From: Bacillus yapensis
Lineage (GTDB): Bacteria; Bacillota; Bacilli; Bacillales; Cytobacillaceae
DNA length: 64,000 nt
Assembly: GCF_005280205.1 (NCBI RefSeq)
Contig: NZ_SUND01000005.1
Coordinates: 170,734-234,733 of the forward strand
Direction of reading: 5' to 3'
Part shown: positions 52,130 to 60,501 of the stretch, piece by piece
How the letters are laid out: every line of letters begins with the position of its first letter
Position numbering within the stretch: position 1 is the stretch's first letter
Notes under the pieces: model-generated
What the model was told of the DNA's origin: nothing
Databases searched by the model: none
The model's input: only the letters and a program-made list of their open reading frames with translations
Made by a program: the position numbers and the translations under genes

Positions 52130-52445
52130 GTGAGCCACAAACCAATATTTTATCAGAAATATCTCGAACTGCCAAGATTCATGGTGTGTCTGAATATCCG
52201 TTCAAAAGAATAAAGGTCCTGTTGCATTTACTGTTCTACCTTGAAAAATAGCCGTAAAAACTCCGTTAATATAGGGAAATTCCAATATTTTCTTAAGAAT
52301 TAGCGAAGTTTTTACGCTTATAGTATCAAAATCTTTGGATTTGAACTTATTTCGAGCAGTTAGTCGGAATTTCTCCGCTAATATCGGATTCTTGAGCCCC
52401 GTCTATATACATTAACCGGAAATTCTCCGCCTATTAATTCTCATC
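52130..52445. repeat. Intergenic region with three diverged repeat units
   Basis: The 423-base gap between purine permease and PadR unit holds no gene. Within it three related segments occur: AACTCCGTTAATATAGGGAA (near 52260), TTTCTCCGCTAATATCGGAT (near 52369) and CCGGAAATTCTCCGCCTA (near 52418). Each has CTCCG(C/T) followed by TA-rich bases and GGAAATT/AATTTCC in one or other position. This looks like a degenerate dispersed non-coding repeat. Confidence 0.4.
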
Positions 52446-52475
52446 TGTACTAGAACATCAACAATCAAGAAAAAA

Positions 52476-52508
52476 AAGCGCAATGAATGGAAATCATTCA
52501 CTGCGCTT
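52476..52508 (-). terminator. Terminator of the PadR unit
   Basis: AAGCGCA.TGAATG / CATTCA.TGCGCTT stem, A run on the plus strand (T run for the minus-strand transcript); it overlaps the end of the coding region. Confidence 0.7.
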
Positions 52509-53513
52509 GCTTCTTCTAACCCTTATATAACCATCAACAATATCCCAAACTAGTCCGAACACCCATAAAATAAATAGCCAGAATGTTGATTTTTCCCAAA
52601 TAAAACTTATTACATCATAAGCCTCACTTTGCGCAACCACTAACCCGCTTTCTACTAACTGATTCATAAAATTTGGATTCCAAATGGCTGGCTCAGCAAT
52701 AATAAAAAGTAGCCCAATACAGGAAATGATATTCACGATGGTTGTAAATAGAACAATCTTCATTGTCCATCTTCCATAAATGAGTTTCAGGCATTCTTTT
52801 ATAATACCGAAACCAAACATTAACACGATAAACAAGAAGTAGTAACCATACGAATCTTCATTAAAAAATGGGATTACATGATGAAACTTTCCATCTTCGA
52901 AAAACCAAACACCAAAATACTCATTGGAAAATCCAAAAATCGCAATAAATATGGTATAAAAAACGATTCCTGCAATTGCATCTCCCCGCTTCACACGACC
53001 TTTGGGATCAGGAACGACTGGTAAATCAGAAGGTTTCCAACTCTTTTTTTCTTGTAAATTCACATTAAGCTGTTTCGTACCGACAAATTGAATCACCGCA
53101 AAGACTAACGTCGTCCAACCAAAGGCCATTGGTAATCCATTTACTGTCGAGATAATTAAGGAAATAAACGAGTCTAAAATAGATGGTGGATCCAAAGTAA
53201 CCTGAATAATAAATGTAGCTCCAATCACTACACCTGCAGAAATTAAAGCAATTTTTAACACCATCAAATAATGATCAAATAATTCTGGTCCAATTAAATA
53301 GCGCTTCGTTCCTCGATATTTTTCTGCTAATTTCCGAGGTTCACCAAGTTCTAACAATACTTCTTCCACTTGTTTTTCTGTCACATGACCCTCTTGCCCT
53401 CGTTCTTCGAGCATATCTTCAATTAATCCACGTAACTCTTTTGCAATGTCTTCTCGCTGAGATTGGGGTAAACGGTGCGTTACTGCATAAATATACCGTT
53501 CGATTAACTCCAT
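52494..53513 (-). CDS. HAAS-domain membrane protein of the PadR unit
   Basis: A 339-aa protein from ATG 53513 (AAAGGAGG just upstream; longer starts lie inside padR). An N-terminal helical HAAS-like domain (MELIERYIYAVTHRLPQSQR, about 1-80, DIAKELRGLIEDMLEERG) is the part that PadR-associated proteins use to contact their regulator. Six or so membrane helices follow. It lies 1 base from the PadR gene. Typical of PadR two-gene systems in bacilli that sense membrane state; substrate unknown. Confidence 0.82.
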   Translation of the reverse strand: MELIERYIYAVTHRLPQSQREDIAKELRGLIEDMLEERGQEGHVTEKQVEEVLLELGEPRKLAEKYRGTKRYLIGPELFDHYLMVLKIALISAGVVIGATFIIQVTLDPPSILDSFISLIISTVNGLPMAFGWTTLVFAVIQFVGTKQLNVNLQEKKSWKPSDLPVVPDPKGRVKRGDAIAGIVFYTIFIAIFGFSNEYFGVWFFEDGKFHHVIPFFNEDSYGYYFLFIVLMFGFGIIKECLKLIYGRWTMKIVLFTTIVNIISCIGLLFIIAEPAIWNPNFMNQLVESGLVVAQSEAYDVISFIWEKSTFWLFILWVFGLVWDIVDGYIRVRRSKRSE

Positions 53514-53514
53514 T

Positions 53515-53862
53515 TTATGACCCTCCTTTGTTTTGAAGCAAATTCTCCAAACTTCCGACCATGTTTTTCCACTCTTCAACAAGCTGCTCAAAAACCTCTT
53601 TACCTGTTTCACTCAAAAGGTAGTACTTCCGGGGTCTTGTTTCATTTGTGTCCCATTTACTTTCCAAAAGACCTTGTTTTTCAAGTCTCCTTAGCAAAGG
53701 ATACAAAGTTCCAGCTTCCACTTGGAAATTCCTTTCTTCAAGCGAAGCCACAAGAGAATACCCGTATTGTGGTTCATGAAGCTGACTCAAAACACCAATT
53801 GTCAGTGTGCCGCGTCTTAATTCCTGCATTAGTTTATCTAAATGTTCATTTGTATCACTCAT
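53515..53862 (-). CDS. PadR-family regulator
   Basis: A 115-aa winged-helix protein from ATG 53862 (AGGAG upstream). Motifs: LRRGTLTIGVLSQLHEPQYGYSL, VEAGTLYPLLRRLEKQGLLES, RPRKYYLLSETGKEVF. Immediately followed by its HAAS-domain partner. Likely represses its own operon from the site inside the promoter at 53882-53911. Confidence 0.9.
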   Translation of the reverse strand: MSDTNEHLDKLMQELRRGTLTIGVLSQLHEPQYGYSLVASLEERNFQVEAGTLYPLLRRLEKQGLLESKWDTNETRPRKYYLLSETGKEVFEQLVEEWKNMVGSLENLLQNKGGS

Positions 53863-53881
53863 AACATCAACTCCTGATTTC

Positions 53882-53911
53882 ATCATACTGTATTACGTAC
53901 ACTATTGTAAA
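53882..53911 (-). promoter_or_regulatory. Promoter and probable operator of the PadR unit
   Basis: Minus strand: TTTACA, 18-base spacer, TATGAT. The spacer contains TGTACGTAATACA (TGTA/TACA dyad), placed for autorepression. Confidence 0.5.
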
Positions 53912-54003
53912 TAGTTTATTATTAATTTTTTTATTATATTTTATGATTCTTAACAAAATCGGTCGTTTTATACAGATCGGTCGAAAATAAACCTATAAAA
54001 CAA

Positions 54004-54038
54004 GAAAACCACTCACCAATGCATATGGAGTGGTTTTT
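54004..54038. terminator. Terminator after the acetyltransferase gene
   Basis: AAACCACTC / GAGTGGTTT stem with flanking A and T runs. Confidence 0.75.
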
Positions 54039-54078
54039 CATTATTCTTTTTTTGCTAAGCACATGGAAAAAATAACGT

Positions 54079-54978
54079 CTATAGTTGTAAATCGTATTGA
54101 TAGCACGTAAAGGCTTCTGCTTGCTTGAAATCCTCCTGTATATATAGGGATATCGCCCTCTCATTTTCTCCATTTACCGATAACGTAGTTCTTTTAAAAC
54201 CATTCTCTTTAGCAAAATGAAGAGCGGCTCTTAATAGCATTCTCCCAAAGCCTCTTCCTTGGTATTCTGGTATTATTGCAAGCTGGGCAATATGCAAGGC
54301 GGGTACATCTTCATATTCATCAGCCTCTCCATTCACTATTCCTACTGGTCTATCCTGATGGAATAAAATCATCATTCCACCTTCTACATAACCCTCCTTG
54401 GAAATCATTTCGGAAATCATTTCAGGTGTAATCGGTGTTTCACTTCCCTGCAATTGAGCAAACCCTGCATTCCGAACTACGCACCATTTAGCTTCGTCTA
54501 CTCCGGGTCTAAAAGAGCGAATCGAATAATCCGCTGGTAATCGCAACCCGGGTATTTCTAGGTCTTCTCTTAAAAGCAGGTAGGCGTATCTCTCCACGGT
54601 GAAATTCAGTTTCTTAATAAATTCTATTAAAATAGCATTTTCATTTGGTATAAAAAGAAATACCTTTTCAAGTCCTATTGTGTGTGGGAAAAGAGCTTGC
54701 CAAAGCATTTGATAACAAGCAACGTCATTGACGGCGGAGTGAAAAATTCTAAAGCGTGCTTTTTTACCTCTCCTATTATAATCATCCAGGATAAGGGATA
54801 CGGCTGCTATTATCTCGCCTTGTGAATTGGAAATAATATACGCAGGATTTTCAGCATTCGGTTCAAAATCATTCAAATCTTCATCGTACAAAAATGAATG
54901 ATCAAGTTTTGCTCGATGCATCCTGCAATACTCTACAAAGTCTCCTAATCTTTCACCTTTCAAAAATTCAACCTTCAT
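54079..54978 (-). CDS. Tandem GNAT acetyltransferase
   Basis: A 299-aa protein with two GNAT folds. The first (about 1-140) is degenerate. The second (about 150-299) has the acetyl-CoA loop in LAIIPEYQGRGFGRMLLRAAL (R/Q-x-x-G-R/F-G pattern) and TTLSVNGENERAISLY. Single gene with its own terminator. Substrate unknown; such two-domain proteins include mycothiol synthase and many antibiotic or small-amine acetyltransferases. Confidence 0.82.
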   Translation of the reverse strand: MKVEFLKGERLGDFVEYCRMHRAKLDHSFLYDEDLNDFEPNAENPAYIISNSQGEIIAAVSLILDDYNRRGKKARFRIFHSAVNDVACYQMLWQALFPHTIGLEKVFLFIPNENAILIEFIKKLNFTVERYAYLLLREDLEIPGLRLPADYSIRSFRPGVDEAKWCVVRNAGFAQLQGSETPITPEMISEMISKEGYVEGGMMILFHQDRPVGIVNGEADEYEDVPALHIAQLAIIPEYQGRGFGRMLLRAALHFAKENGFKRTTLSVNGENERAISLYIQEDFKQAEAFTCYQYDLQL

Positions 54979-55232
54979 TTATTTCCCCCCATTTGATTGC
55001 TCAGCTCTCATTGCGAAACTTCACTTCTAAGCTTATGTTACCGATTGCAAGATATTTCGATAGTTTTGAAGCCATGACTACTAAATCTTAAGATTTTCCC
55101 GGCTAATTCTACTACTTGAAAAAACACTGTTGAACTAACACTTCACATATCATGTTTTTCTAATAATTAGGCATCCTAAAAGAAGAAAGTGACCATTACG
55201 AATCTATTTTAGGTTTGAAAGGAGATTTAGCT

Positions 55233-55898
55233 TTGAAACTTTTTCAAGTAAGAAAAGGACAATTTGTATACTTTAACAATGAGCTACACAAGGTATATGG
55301 GGTAAAACCAATGTATAAACTGTCCATCCATCTTATAAAGCTCAGAGATCTATCGCAGCATATTACGAATGCAGCGAGTGTTGAACGATACATTCCACGA
55401 GAAGACGACAGCTTTATTTTTAACCATAAGGTCTACACATTAAGAAATAACCAAAAGCCAGCAGCCGGCGATTTAATTTTAATAAATAATCCAGTCCCAG
55501 ATACATTAGATCACTATTCCTTAAATGAAATCGAAACCGTTGAAAAGATTGATAGTAAAGGAGTCATCACAAGTGATTTAAACGGAATTAAGCATTCTGA
55601 GTATTTATTGATGGTGCCAGGCCGTGCCCCTGACAGCCATCCCATTGATTATAAAGACATGGCGAGTGTTGATGAAAACTTGGACGAAACTGAGACACAA
55701 ATCATCCATCCATACAGCGACCTATCCGTCCAATTAGGGGATGTATACAAAAAGAAGGATCATGATGTGCTGATTGAAGCTATGGTGGTCGCCATTAGAG
55801 GACACACCGTCTTTCTTGGTGGTGGATTAGAAATACAACATGAGGAGTTAATGAATACCGATATGTGGGAATTTCAATATAATCCATTCAATAACTGA
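55233..55898 (+). CDS. Unknown 221-aa cytoplasmic protein upstream of a BCCT transporter
   Basis: Start TTG 55233 is chosen for GAAAGGAGAT 8 bases upstream. Soluble, no cysteine, no signal. The N-terminus KLFQVRKGQFVYFNNELHKVYGV and the C-terminal VQLGDVYKKKDHDVLIEAMV look like small beta-barrel (SH3- or KOW-like) units. A middle portion contains VPGRAPDSHPIDYKD. It is 33 bases before a betaine-type transporter and likely co-transcribed. I do not recognise the family; a regulatory partner of the transporter is possible but only by position. Confidence 0.65.
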   Translation: MKLFQVRKGQFVYFNNELHKVYGVKPMYKLSIHLIKLRDLSQHITNAASVERYIPREDDSFIFNHKVYTLRNNQKPAAGDLILINNPVPDTLDHYSLNEIETVEKIDSKGVITSDLNGIKHSEYLLMVPGRAPDSHPIDYKDMASVDENLDETETQIIHPYSDLSVQLGDVYKKKDHDVLIEAMVVAIRGHTVFLGGGLEIQHEELMNTDMWEFQYNPFNN

Positions 55899-55931
55899 TT
55901 TTAACTACAGCATTCTTCCATGGAGGTCCCT

Positions 55932-57458
55932 ATGAATATAAATAAATTCAAAGAAAATAGTGTATTTATTCTCTCTTTATTCCTCACCCTCGTTTTCATT
56001 GTCTGGGGAGCTTTTTTTACAGATAATCTTACTCTGGTCACAAACGCAGTCTATAACGGCTCCATTGATTATCTTGGATGGGTTTATCTAGGCTCTACTT
56101 TATTCTTTGTTATTTTTTCAATCTACTTATTGTTCTCTAAGTATGGAAACATTCGCCTAGGTCGTAAAAATGAAGAACCAGATTTCAGTACGGGTTCCTG
56201 GCTTGCCATGTTGTTTGGTGCTGGAATGGGAATCGGGATTGTCTACTGGAGCGTCGCAGAACCAGTAACTCATTATACAACCCCGCCTTATGGGAAAGGT
56301 TTTACAGTTGATGCAGCCGATACAGCTATGAAATTTACCTTTTTCCATTGGGGACTTCACCCATGGGCCATATATACGGTCATTGGACTCGCCCTTGCAT
56401 TCTTTCAATATAATAAAAGGCTACCAGCATCTATTAGTTCAGCCTTCTACCCCATTTTGGGCGACAAAATTTATGGACCGATCGGAAAAACCATTGATAT
56501 TCTTTCCATTTTTGCGACCGTTTTTGGAATCGCTACTTCTTTGGGACTTGGAGCTATGCAGATTACCTCCGGAATGCATGCCATTTTCGGCATTCCAGAT
56601 TCATTACTCATACAATTGGTGGTCATTATCGTCGGAACGGTTCTTTTTATCATCTCGATTAATACCGGATTAGAACGAGGCATCAAATATTTATCCAATG
56701 CTGCGATCATTTTATCGCTTGTAATCATGGTTTTAATTTTATTTGTTGGTCCAGCCTTAACTGTTATTAAAGTCTTTTTTCATACGACAGGCCTTTATAT
56801 TAGTGATTTTCTACATATGAGTTTAAGGCTAAATCCCTTTGGGGGAGGAGAATGGATTGCCTCATGGACTTTGTTTTATTGGGCATGGTGGATTGCTTGG
56901 GCTCCATTTGTCGGCATGTTTATTGCCCGTGTTTCAAAAGGAAGAACCATTAGGGAATTTGTTGTGGGCGTATTGATTTTCCCAACGCTTGGAACATGTC
57001 TGTGGATGTCTGTTTTTGGCGGATCTGCTCTTGAGATTGTTCAAGCTGCTGGGAACCATGAGTTGGCAAAACAGATTGCAGAAAATGTGAACCTTTCGAT
57101 TTTTACATTCTTTGATCGACTTCCATTGAGTTCCCTATTAAGCATTATTGGATTTGCCGTCATAGCCATCTATTATATTACGGTTGCAGATACGGCAACC
57201 TTTGTATTGGGGATGTTAAGTGAAGGTGGAACCCTTAATCCATCAAACAAGATCAAGATGACATGGGGTGTTATTCAATCTGCTGTGGCAGCCGTGTTAC
57301 TAATTGCCGGAGGGTTGGACGTATTACAAACCGCCTCTATCGCTGCCGCTCTCCCTTTTGCAATAATCTTGGTTTTCATGTGCTTTTCTTTACTAAAAGG
57401 TCTCGAAAGTGAAATAGAGATATACAGAGGAAAAAAGAGAAGCGTCCAACATTCATAA
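55932..57458 (+). CDS. BCCT-family betaine/choline/carnitine transporter
   Basis: A 508-aa transporter with 12 helices (ATG 55932, GGAGGT upstream). BCCT hallmarks: GMGIGIVYWSVAEPVTHY, FFHWGLHPWAIY and the signature FYWAWWIAWAPFVGMFIARVSKG across residues about 318-341. The sequence GMGIGIV in the substrate helix resembles Na+- or H+-coupled glycine betaine carriers. The short C-terminus lacks the long osmosensory tail of BetP, so uptake as a carbon/nitrogen source is as likely as osmoprotection. Confidence 0.9.
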   Translation: MNINKFKENSVFILSLFLTLVFIVWGAFFTDNLTLVTNAVYNGSIDYLGWVYLGSTLFFVIFSIYLLFSKYGNIRLGRKNEEPDFSTGSWLAMLFGAGMGIGIVYWSVAEPVTHYTTPPYGKGFTVDAADTAMKFTFFHWGLHPWAIYTVIGLALAFFQYNKRLPASISSAFYPILGDKIYGPIGKTIDILSIFATVFGIATSLGLGAMQITSGMHAIFGIPDSLLIQLVVIIVGTVLFIISINTGLERGIKYLSNAAIILSLVIMVLILFVGPALTVIKVFFHTTGLYISDFLHMSLRLNPFGGGEWIASWTLFYWAWWIAWAPFVGMFIARVSKGRTIREFVVGVLIFPTLGTCLWMSVFGGSALEIVQAAGNHELAKQIAENVNLSIFTFFDRLPLSSLLSIIGFAVIAIYYITVADTATFVLGMLSEGGTLNPSNKIKMTWGVIQSAVAAVLLIAGGLDVLQTASIAAALPFAIILVFMCFSLLKGLESEIEIYRGKKRSVQHS

Positions 57459-57463
57459 CAAAG

Positions 57464-57498
57464 AAGAAGGTATCCAAATAATGGACACCTTCTTTTTT
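57464..57498. terminator. Bidirectional terminator
   Basis: AGAAGGT.TCC / GGA.ACCTTCT stem with A and T runs between convergent genes. Confidence 0.8.
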
Positions 57499-57509
57499 CA
57501 TATCAATGA

Positions 57510-58001
57510 TTAAACTTCAATACTCAATACTTCGTCCTGCCCTGCGCGAACAGATTTTGCTCCTACTTTTTCGATCATTTTCATTTGAGCTGTGTTTGTA
57601 ATGATAACCGGAATGACATCACTTTTTGCCTTTTCGTTCACTAGAGCCTGATCAAAAGTGATGAGCTTGTCGCCAGGTTTTACAGTAGCGCCAGCTTCAA
57701 CATGTGCCTCAAAGCCTTCACCTTCCATACCAACGGTTTCTAACCCAATATGGATTAAGATTTCAACACCAGACTTTGTTTCGAGCCCCACAGCATGCTT
57801 TGTTGGGAATATTTGAACTACTTTTCCTTCAATCGGAGAAACAACTGTGCCATTTGCAGGCTTAATTGCCACTCCGTCTCCCATCATTTTTTCAGCAAAA
57901 ACCGGGTCTGGCACTTCAGATAATGGAACGATTTCTCCATCTACTGGTGAAAAAATTGTAACCTTATTGTTTTTCTTTCCAAATAATTTTGACAACATCA
58001 T
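57510..58001 (-). CDS. Orphan glucose-type PTS EIIA
   Basis: A 163-aa single-domain EIIA of the glucose family: FSPVDGEIVPLSEVPDPVF, PTKHAVGLETKSG and VEILIHIGLETVGMEG, with both active-site histidines (His69, and the phosphorylated His84). No EIIB or EIIC gene is near. In bacilli such proteins (YpqE-like) may donate phosphate to EIICB proteins that lack an EIIA or act in regulation. It lies 15 bases after a small membrane protein on the same strand. Confidence 0.9.
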   Translation of the reverse strand: MMLSKLFGKKNNKVTIFSPVDGEIVPLSEVPDPVFAEKMMGDGVAIKPANGTVVSPIEGKVVQIFPTKHAVGLETKSGVEILIHIGLETVGMEGEGFEAHVEAGATVKPGDKLITFDQALVNEKAKSDVIPVIITNTAQMKMIEKVGAKSVRAGQDEVLSIEV

Positions 58002-58016
58002 TCATTCTACCACCTT

Positions 58017-58463
58017 TTACAAAGTTAATTTTAGTAAAACAAATCCCGAAAATAGGGATAAAACAAGTAAAATACTCGCCACTGTTTTTTCAAATGCTGT
58101 TAACGGCTGCGTATTTGAAGTGTGTGGGAGCTTTCTTTTTGTAATAAAAACGAGAAATGCCATAATGAGGTTTCCCACAACAACCTGAGAAATCAGCATC
58201 AGACTGAGGAAGCGATCCCCTCGCCCTTTTTTAACTCGTGCTTCTTTTGGAATTTGGTTGAGGAAATGTCCCCATATTGGGTTAATAAAGCTTACTAGTA
58301 ATAGTACAACATAGATAGGTTGTGTATTCAATAATTCCTCTATCGATTGATTCTCATTTTGAACCATTAGCAACAAATAGAGAACATAAACTATGGGAAT
58401 CAAAATCGTTAAAGTTAGAATGGTTGTATACCATTTATTGGTCTTTCTTTGCTGTGTGATCAC
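58017..58463 (-). CDS. Small membrane protein upstream of EIIA
   Basis: A 148-aa protein, GTG start with AAAGGAGCAGG upstream, and four hydrophobic segments (about 13-32, 48-65, 86-105, 126-145) separated by a basic loop KEARVKKGRGDR. No motif known to me. Probably co-transcribed with the EIIA gene 15 bases downstream; function unknown. Confidence 0.65.
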   Translation of the reverse strand: MITQQRKTNKWYTTILTLTILIPIVYVLYLLLMVQNENQSIEELLNTQPIYVVLLLVSFINPIWGHFLNQIPKEARVKKGRGDRFLSLMLISQVVVGNLIMAFLVFITKRKLPHTSNTQPLTAFEKTVASILLVLSLFSGFVLLKLTL

Positions 58464-58594
58464 GGTGTTCCTGCTCCTTTTCTAGCGCGAAATTCAAGTA
58501 TCCTCTATAAATTCGAGAATATATTCAATACATAAAACAATGTTTTGGTCCTGCTCCATTTCGGGAGTACATACTAATTCATACTTAGTCCCTC

Positions 58595-59362
58595 TTATAT
58601 ATTAACATCACTTTTTAGCTTCCAACCATCAATTTGAAAGCCACCCATATTTGTTAGTACATGAGTTGATAGTTCTTCATATGCCACAATCATTTTTTGC
58701 CTATTCGTTAGCTGCATCGCTTTTACAAAAGCCACTTTAAATTCGGTGTCCGGAAAGGCGGTTTTCAAATATTTCTTCAAATAAGCCGGGTCTGTTAGAT
58801 AAGAAATGATTTGATAATGAGGAATCGTTTCTATGTTCAAAAACTGACCATACTCCCAAAATAATTTTGCTAGCAAATTATAATAAACAAAATGAAAATC
58901 TTCTTTTTCCTGTTCGAAACAATCCTTCAGATTATCCATTGCATCCCAAATTCCGTATTTTTTCATTTCAATCATCGTCGAATTTAGACCACTATATTCT
59001 CTCTTCAACCATTGCTTAGCCTCTGCTTTTAATTCGCTCATAACGCCAGTTTTATCAAATAAAATCCGCCCTGTCATAAACTGAACCATCGACATCGTTC
59101 TACGACTATTAAAATCTTCTTGAAAGTATAATCGAATCTGCCTTTGTGGGTTAGCAAAATACTCAATCAGAAAACCATGAATAGCTCGATTTCCTCTTTC
59201 TCTCCACTCCACCTCATCCGATAAAACTATATGTACGTCTATATCGGAACGCTTCGATGGATTTCCAGTAATGTAACTTCCACACACAAGGGCGCCTACT
59301 ACATCGTTTCTATCCTTCCATTCTTTTATAAAGTCTTCCAATGCTATCTGCCATTCAACCAT
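58595..59362 (-). CDS. Nucleotidyltransferase-superfamily protein
   Basis: A 255-aa protein from ATG 59362 (GTGAGGATA upstream; the longer TTG 59416 start has no clear ribosome site). The N-terminal catalytic motif CGSYITGNPSKRSDIDVHIV gives the GS...DxD signature of the polymerase-beta-like nucleotidyltransferases. The C-terminal 130 aa are helical, as in aminoglycoside-modifying or HEPN-linked members. Single gene with a terminator. Could modify a small molecule, a protein or RNA; no antitoxin-like partner is adjacent. Confidence 0.75.
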   Translation of the reverse strand: MVEWQIALEDFIKEWKDRNDVVGALVCGSYITGNPSKRSDIDVHIVLSDEVEWRERGNRAIHGFLIEYFANPQRQIRLYFQEDFNSRRTMSMVQFMTGRILFDKTGVMSELKAEAKQWLKREYSGLNSTMIEMKKYGIWDAMDNLKDCFEQEKEDFHFVYYNLLAKLFWEYGQFLNIETIPHYQIISYLTDPAYLKKYLKTAFPDTEFKVAFVKAMQLTNRQKMIVAYEELSTHVLTNMGGFQIDGWKLKSDVNI

Positions 59363-59433
59363 AAAATTATCCTCACTAACTGTGTAATTCCTGTACTTAT
59401 TCAAGATTGTCTCCAAAAATCCCTTCTTAATAT

Positions 59434-59469
59434 AAAAATGTGCCCCAGACGATTCTGGGACACATTTTT
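59434..59469. terminator. Terminator of the purine operon
   Basis: AAAAATGTG.CCCAGA / TCTGGG.CACATTTTT stem, directly after the oxygenase gene. Confidence 0.8.
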
Positions 59470-59471
59470 AT

Positions 59472-60485
59472 TTATTTTACCGTCGCTCTTCTTTTGCGTT
59501 TTTCCTCACTGATCGCAATCGTGCCATTCTCCACACCCAACTCATCCAACCATCTACGGTAAGCAATCGTGAGTGCATCTGACTTCAAGTGCAATTCAGC
59601 TTGCAAATCTAATGGAAGAAGCTCAGGCTTTTGACTCTCAACAATATCGAGATCCTGATTAAAAATTAAATCCTGAAATTCTATAAAAGTATCATCTGGC
59701 TTGTCCAAATCATAGTTTCGTGTTAACAACATAAATGCCTTTGATTTTTCGTTATCTTCCTGATTCACCGCAACCAAGATGGTGAATTCCTCATCCGAAC
59801 CATCCGTTGTTTTCGTGAAACGAGCTGTTGTTGGATTTAAGATTTCGTACACATAATTCGCATATCCACCCTTCGACCGTCCATCAGGGTTTGGTTGATA
59901 TACTGGGATTTTGCTCGTAATATAGCGATTGTCTAAAAACTTCACTTCGTAATCCGACACTTGAGCATGCTCTTCGTCTCCAAGCATCCCTTGGTGTACA
60001 AACATCAAATGGGAAACATCTAGGAAATTCTCGATAATTCTTGGTGCGTTCGCCTTCACTTCATAAGGTCCGCAAATCGCAGTATGGTAACCATCTAACG
60101 CATACTCAGGGTATGAAATAAGTGGCGCTGGCTCATCACCCAAGCAGACCCAAATTAAGCCAAATTGCTCCTGACAATGATAAACCGTTGCTCTAGCCTT
60201 CGTTGGAATCGGTCGTTCATTTGGCAATGCTGGAATTTTTACACAAGCCCCAACACAATCATACTCCCACGCATGGTACGCACAAACCAGATTGCCATTC
60301 TTAACCTTTCCTAGTGAAAGTGCCGCTCCTCGGTGTATACATAAATCTTTAAAGGCGTGAACCCCTTTTTCATTACGAAAAATAACCACTCGTTCTCCAA
60401 GGACAAATACTTGTTTCGGATCGTCCAATAAATCCGCGGCTTTACTTACTGGATGCCACTCATTCCATAGGCGGTCTTGCTGCAT
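59472..60485 (-). CDS. Rieske non-haem iron oxygenase, likely purine oxygenase
   Basis: A 337-aa oxygenase alpha subunit. The Rieske 2Fe-2S site is CIHRGAALSLGKVKNG followed by CAYHAW (Cys49, His51, Cys68, His71). The mononuclear iron site is ENFLDVSHLMFVHQ (Asp156 bridging, His159, His164). Its neighbours are a purine permease 16 bases upstream in the same guanine-riboswitch operon and a divergent guanine deaminase. Klebsiella HpxD, a Rieske enzyme, oxidises purines to urate in place of molybdenum xanthine dehydrogenase, so xanthine or hypoxanthine is the likely substrate (inference). No reductase gene is in the window. General resemblance to VanA-type demethylases leaves other aromatics open. 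Confidence 0.85.
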   Translation of the reverse strand: MQQDRLWNEWHPVSKAADLLDDPKQVFVLGERVVIFRNEKGVHAFKDLCIHRGAALSLGKVKNGNLVCAYHAWEYDCVGACVKIPALPNERPIPTKARATVYHCQEQFGLIWVCLGDEPAPLISYPEYALDGYHTAICGPYEVKANAPRIIENFLDVSHLMFVHQGMLGDEEHAQVSDYEVKFLDNRYITSKIPVYQPNPDGRSKGGYANYVYEILNPTTARFTKTTDGSDEEFTILVAVNQEDNEKSKAFMLLTRNYDLDKPDDTFIEFQDLIFNQDLDIVESQKPELLPLDLQAELHLKSDALTIAYRRWLDELGVENGTIAISEEKRKRRATVK

Positions 60486-60501
60486 CTAAAATCTTCTCCT
60501 T

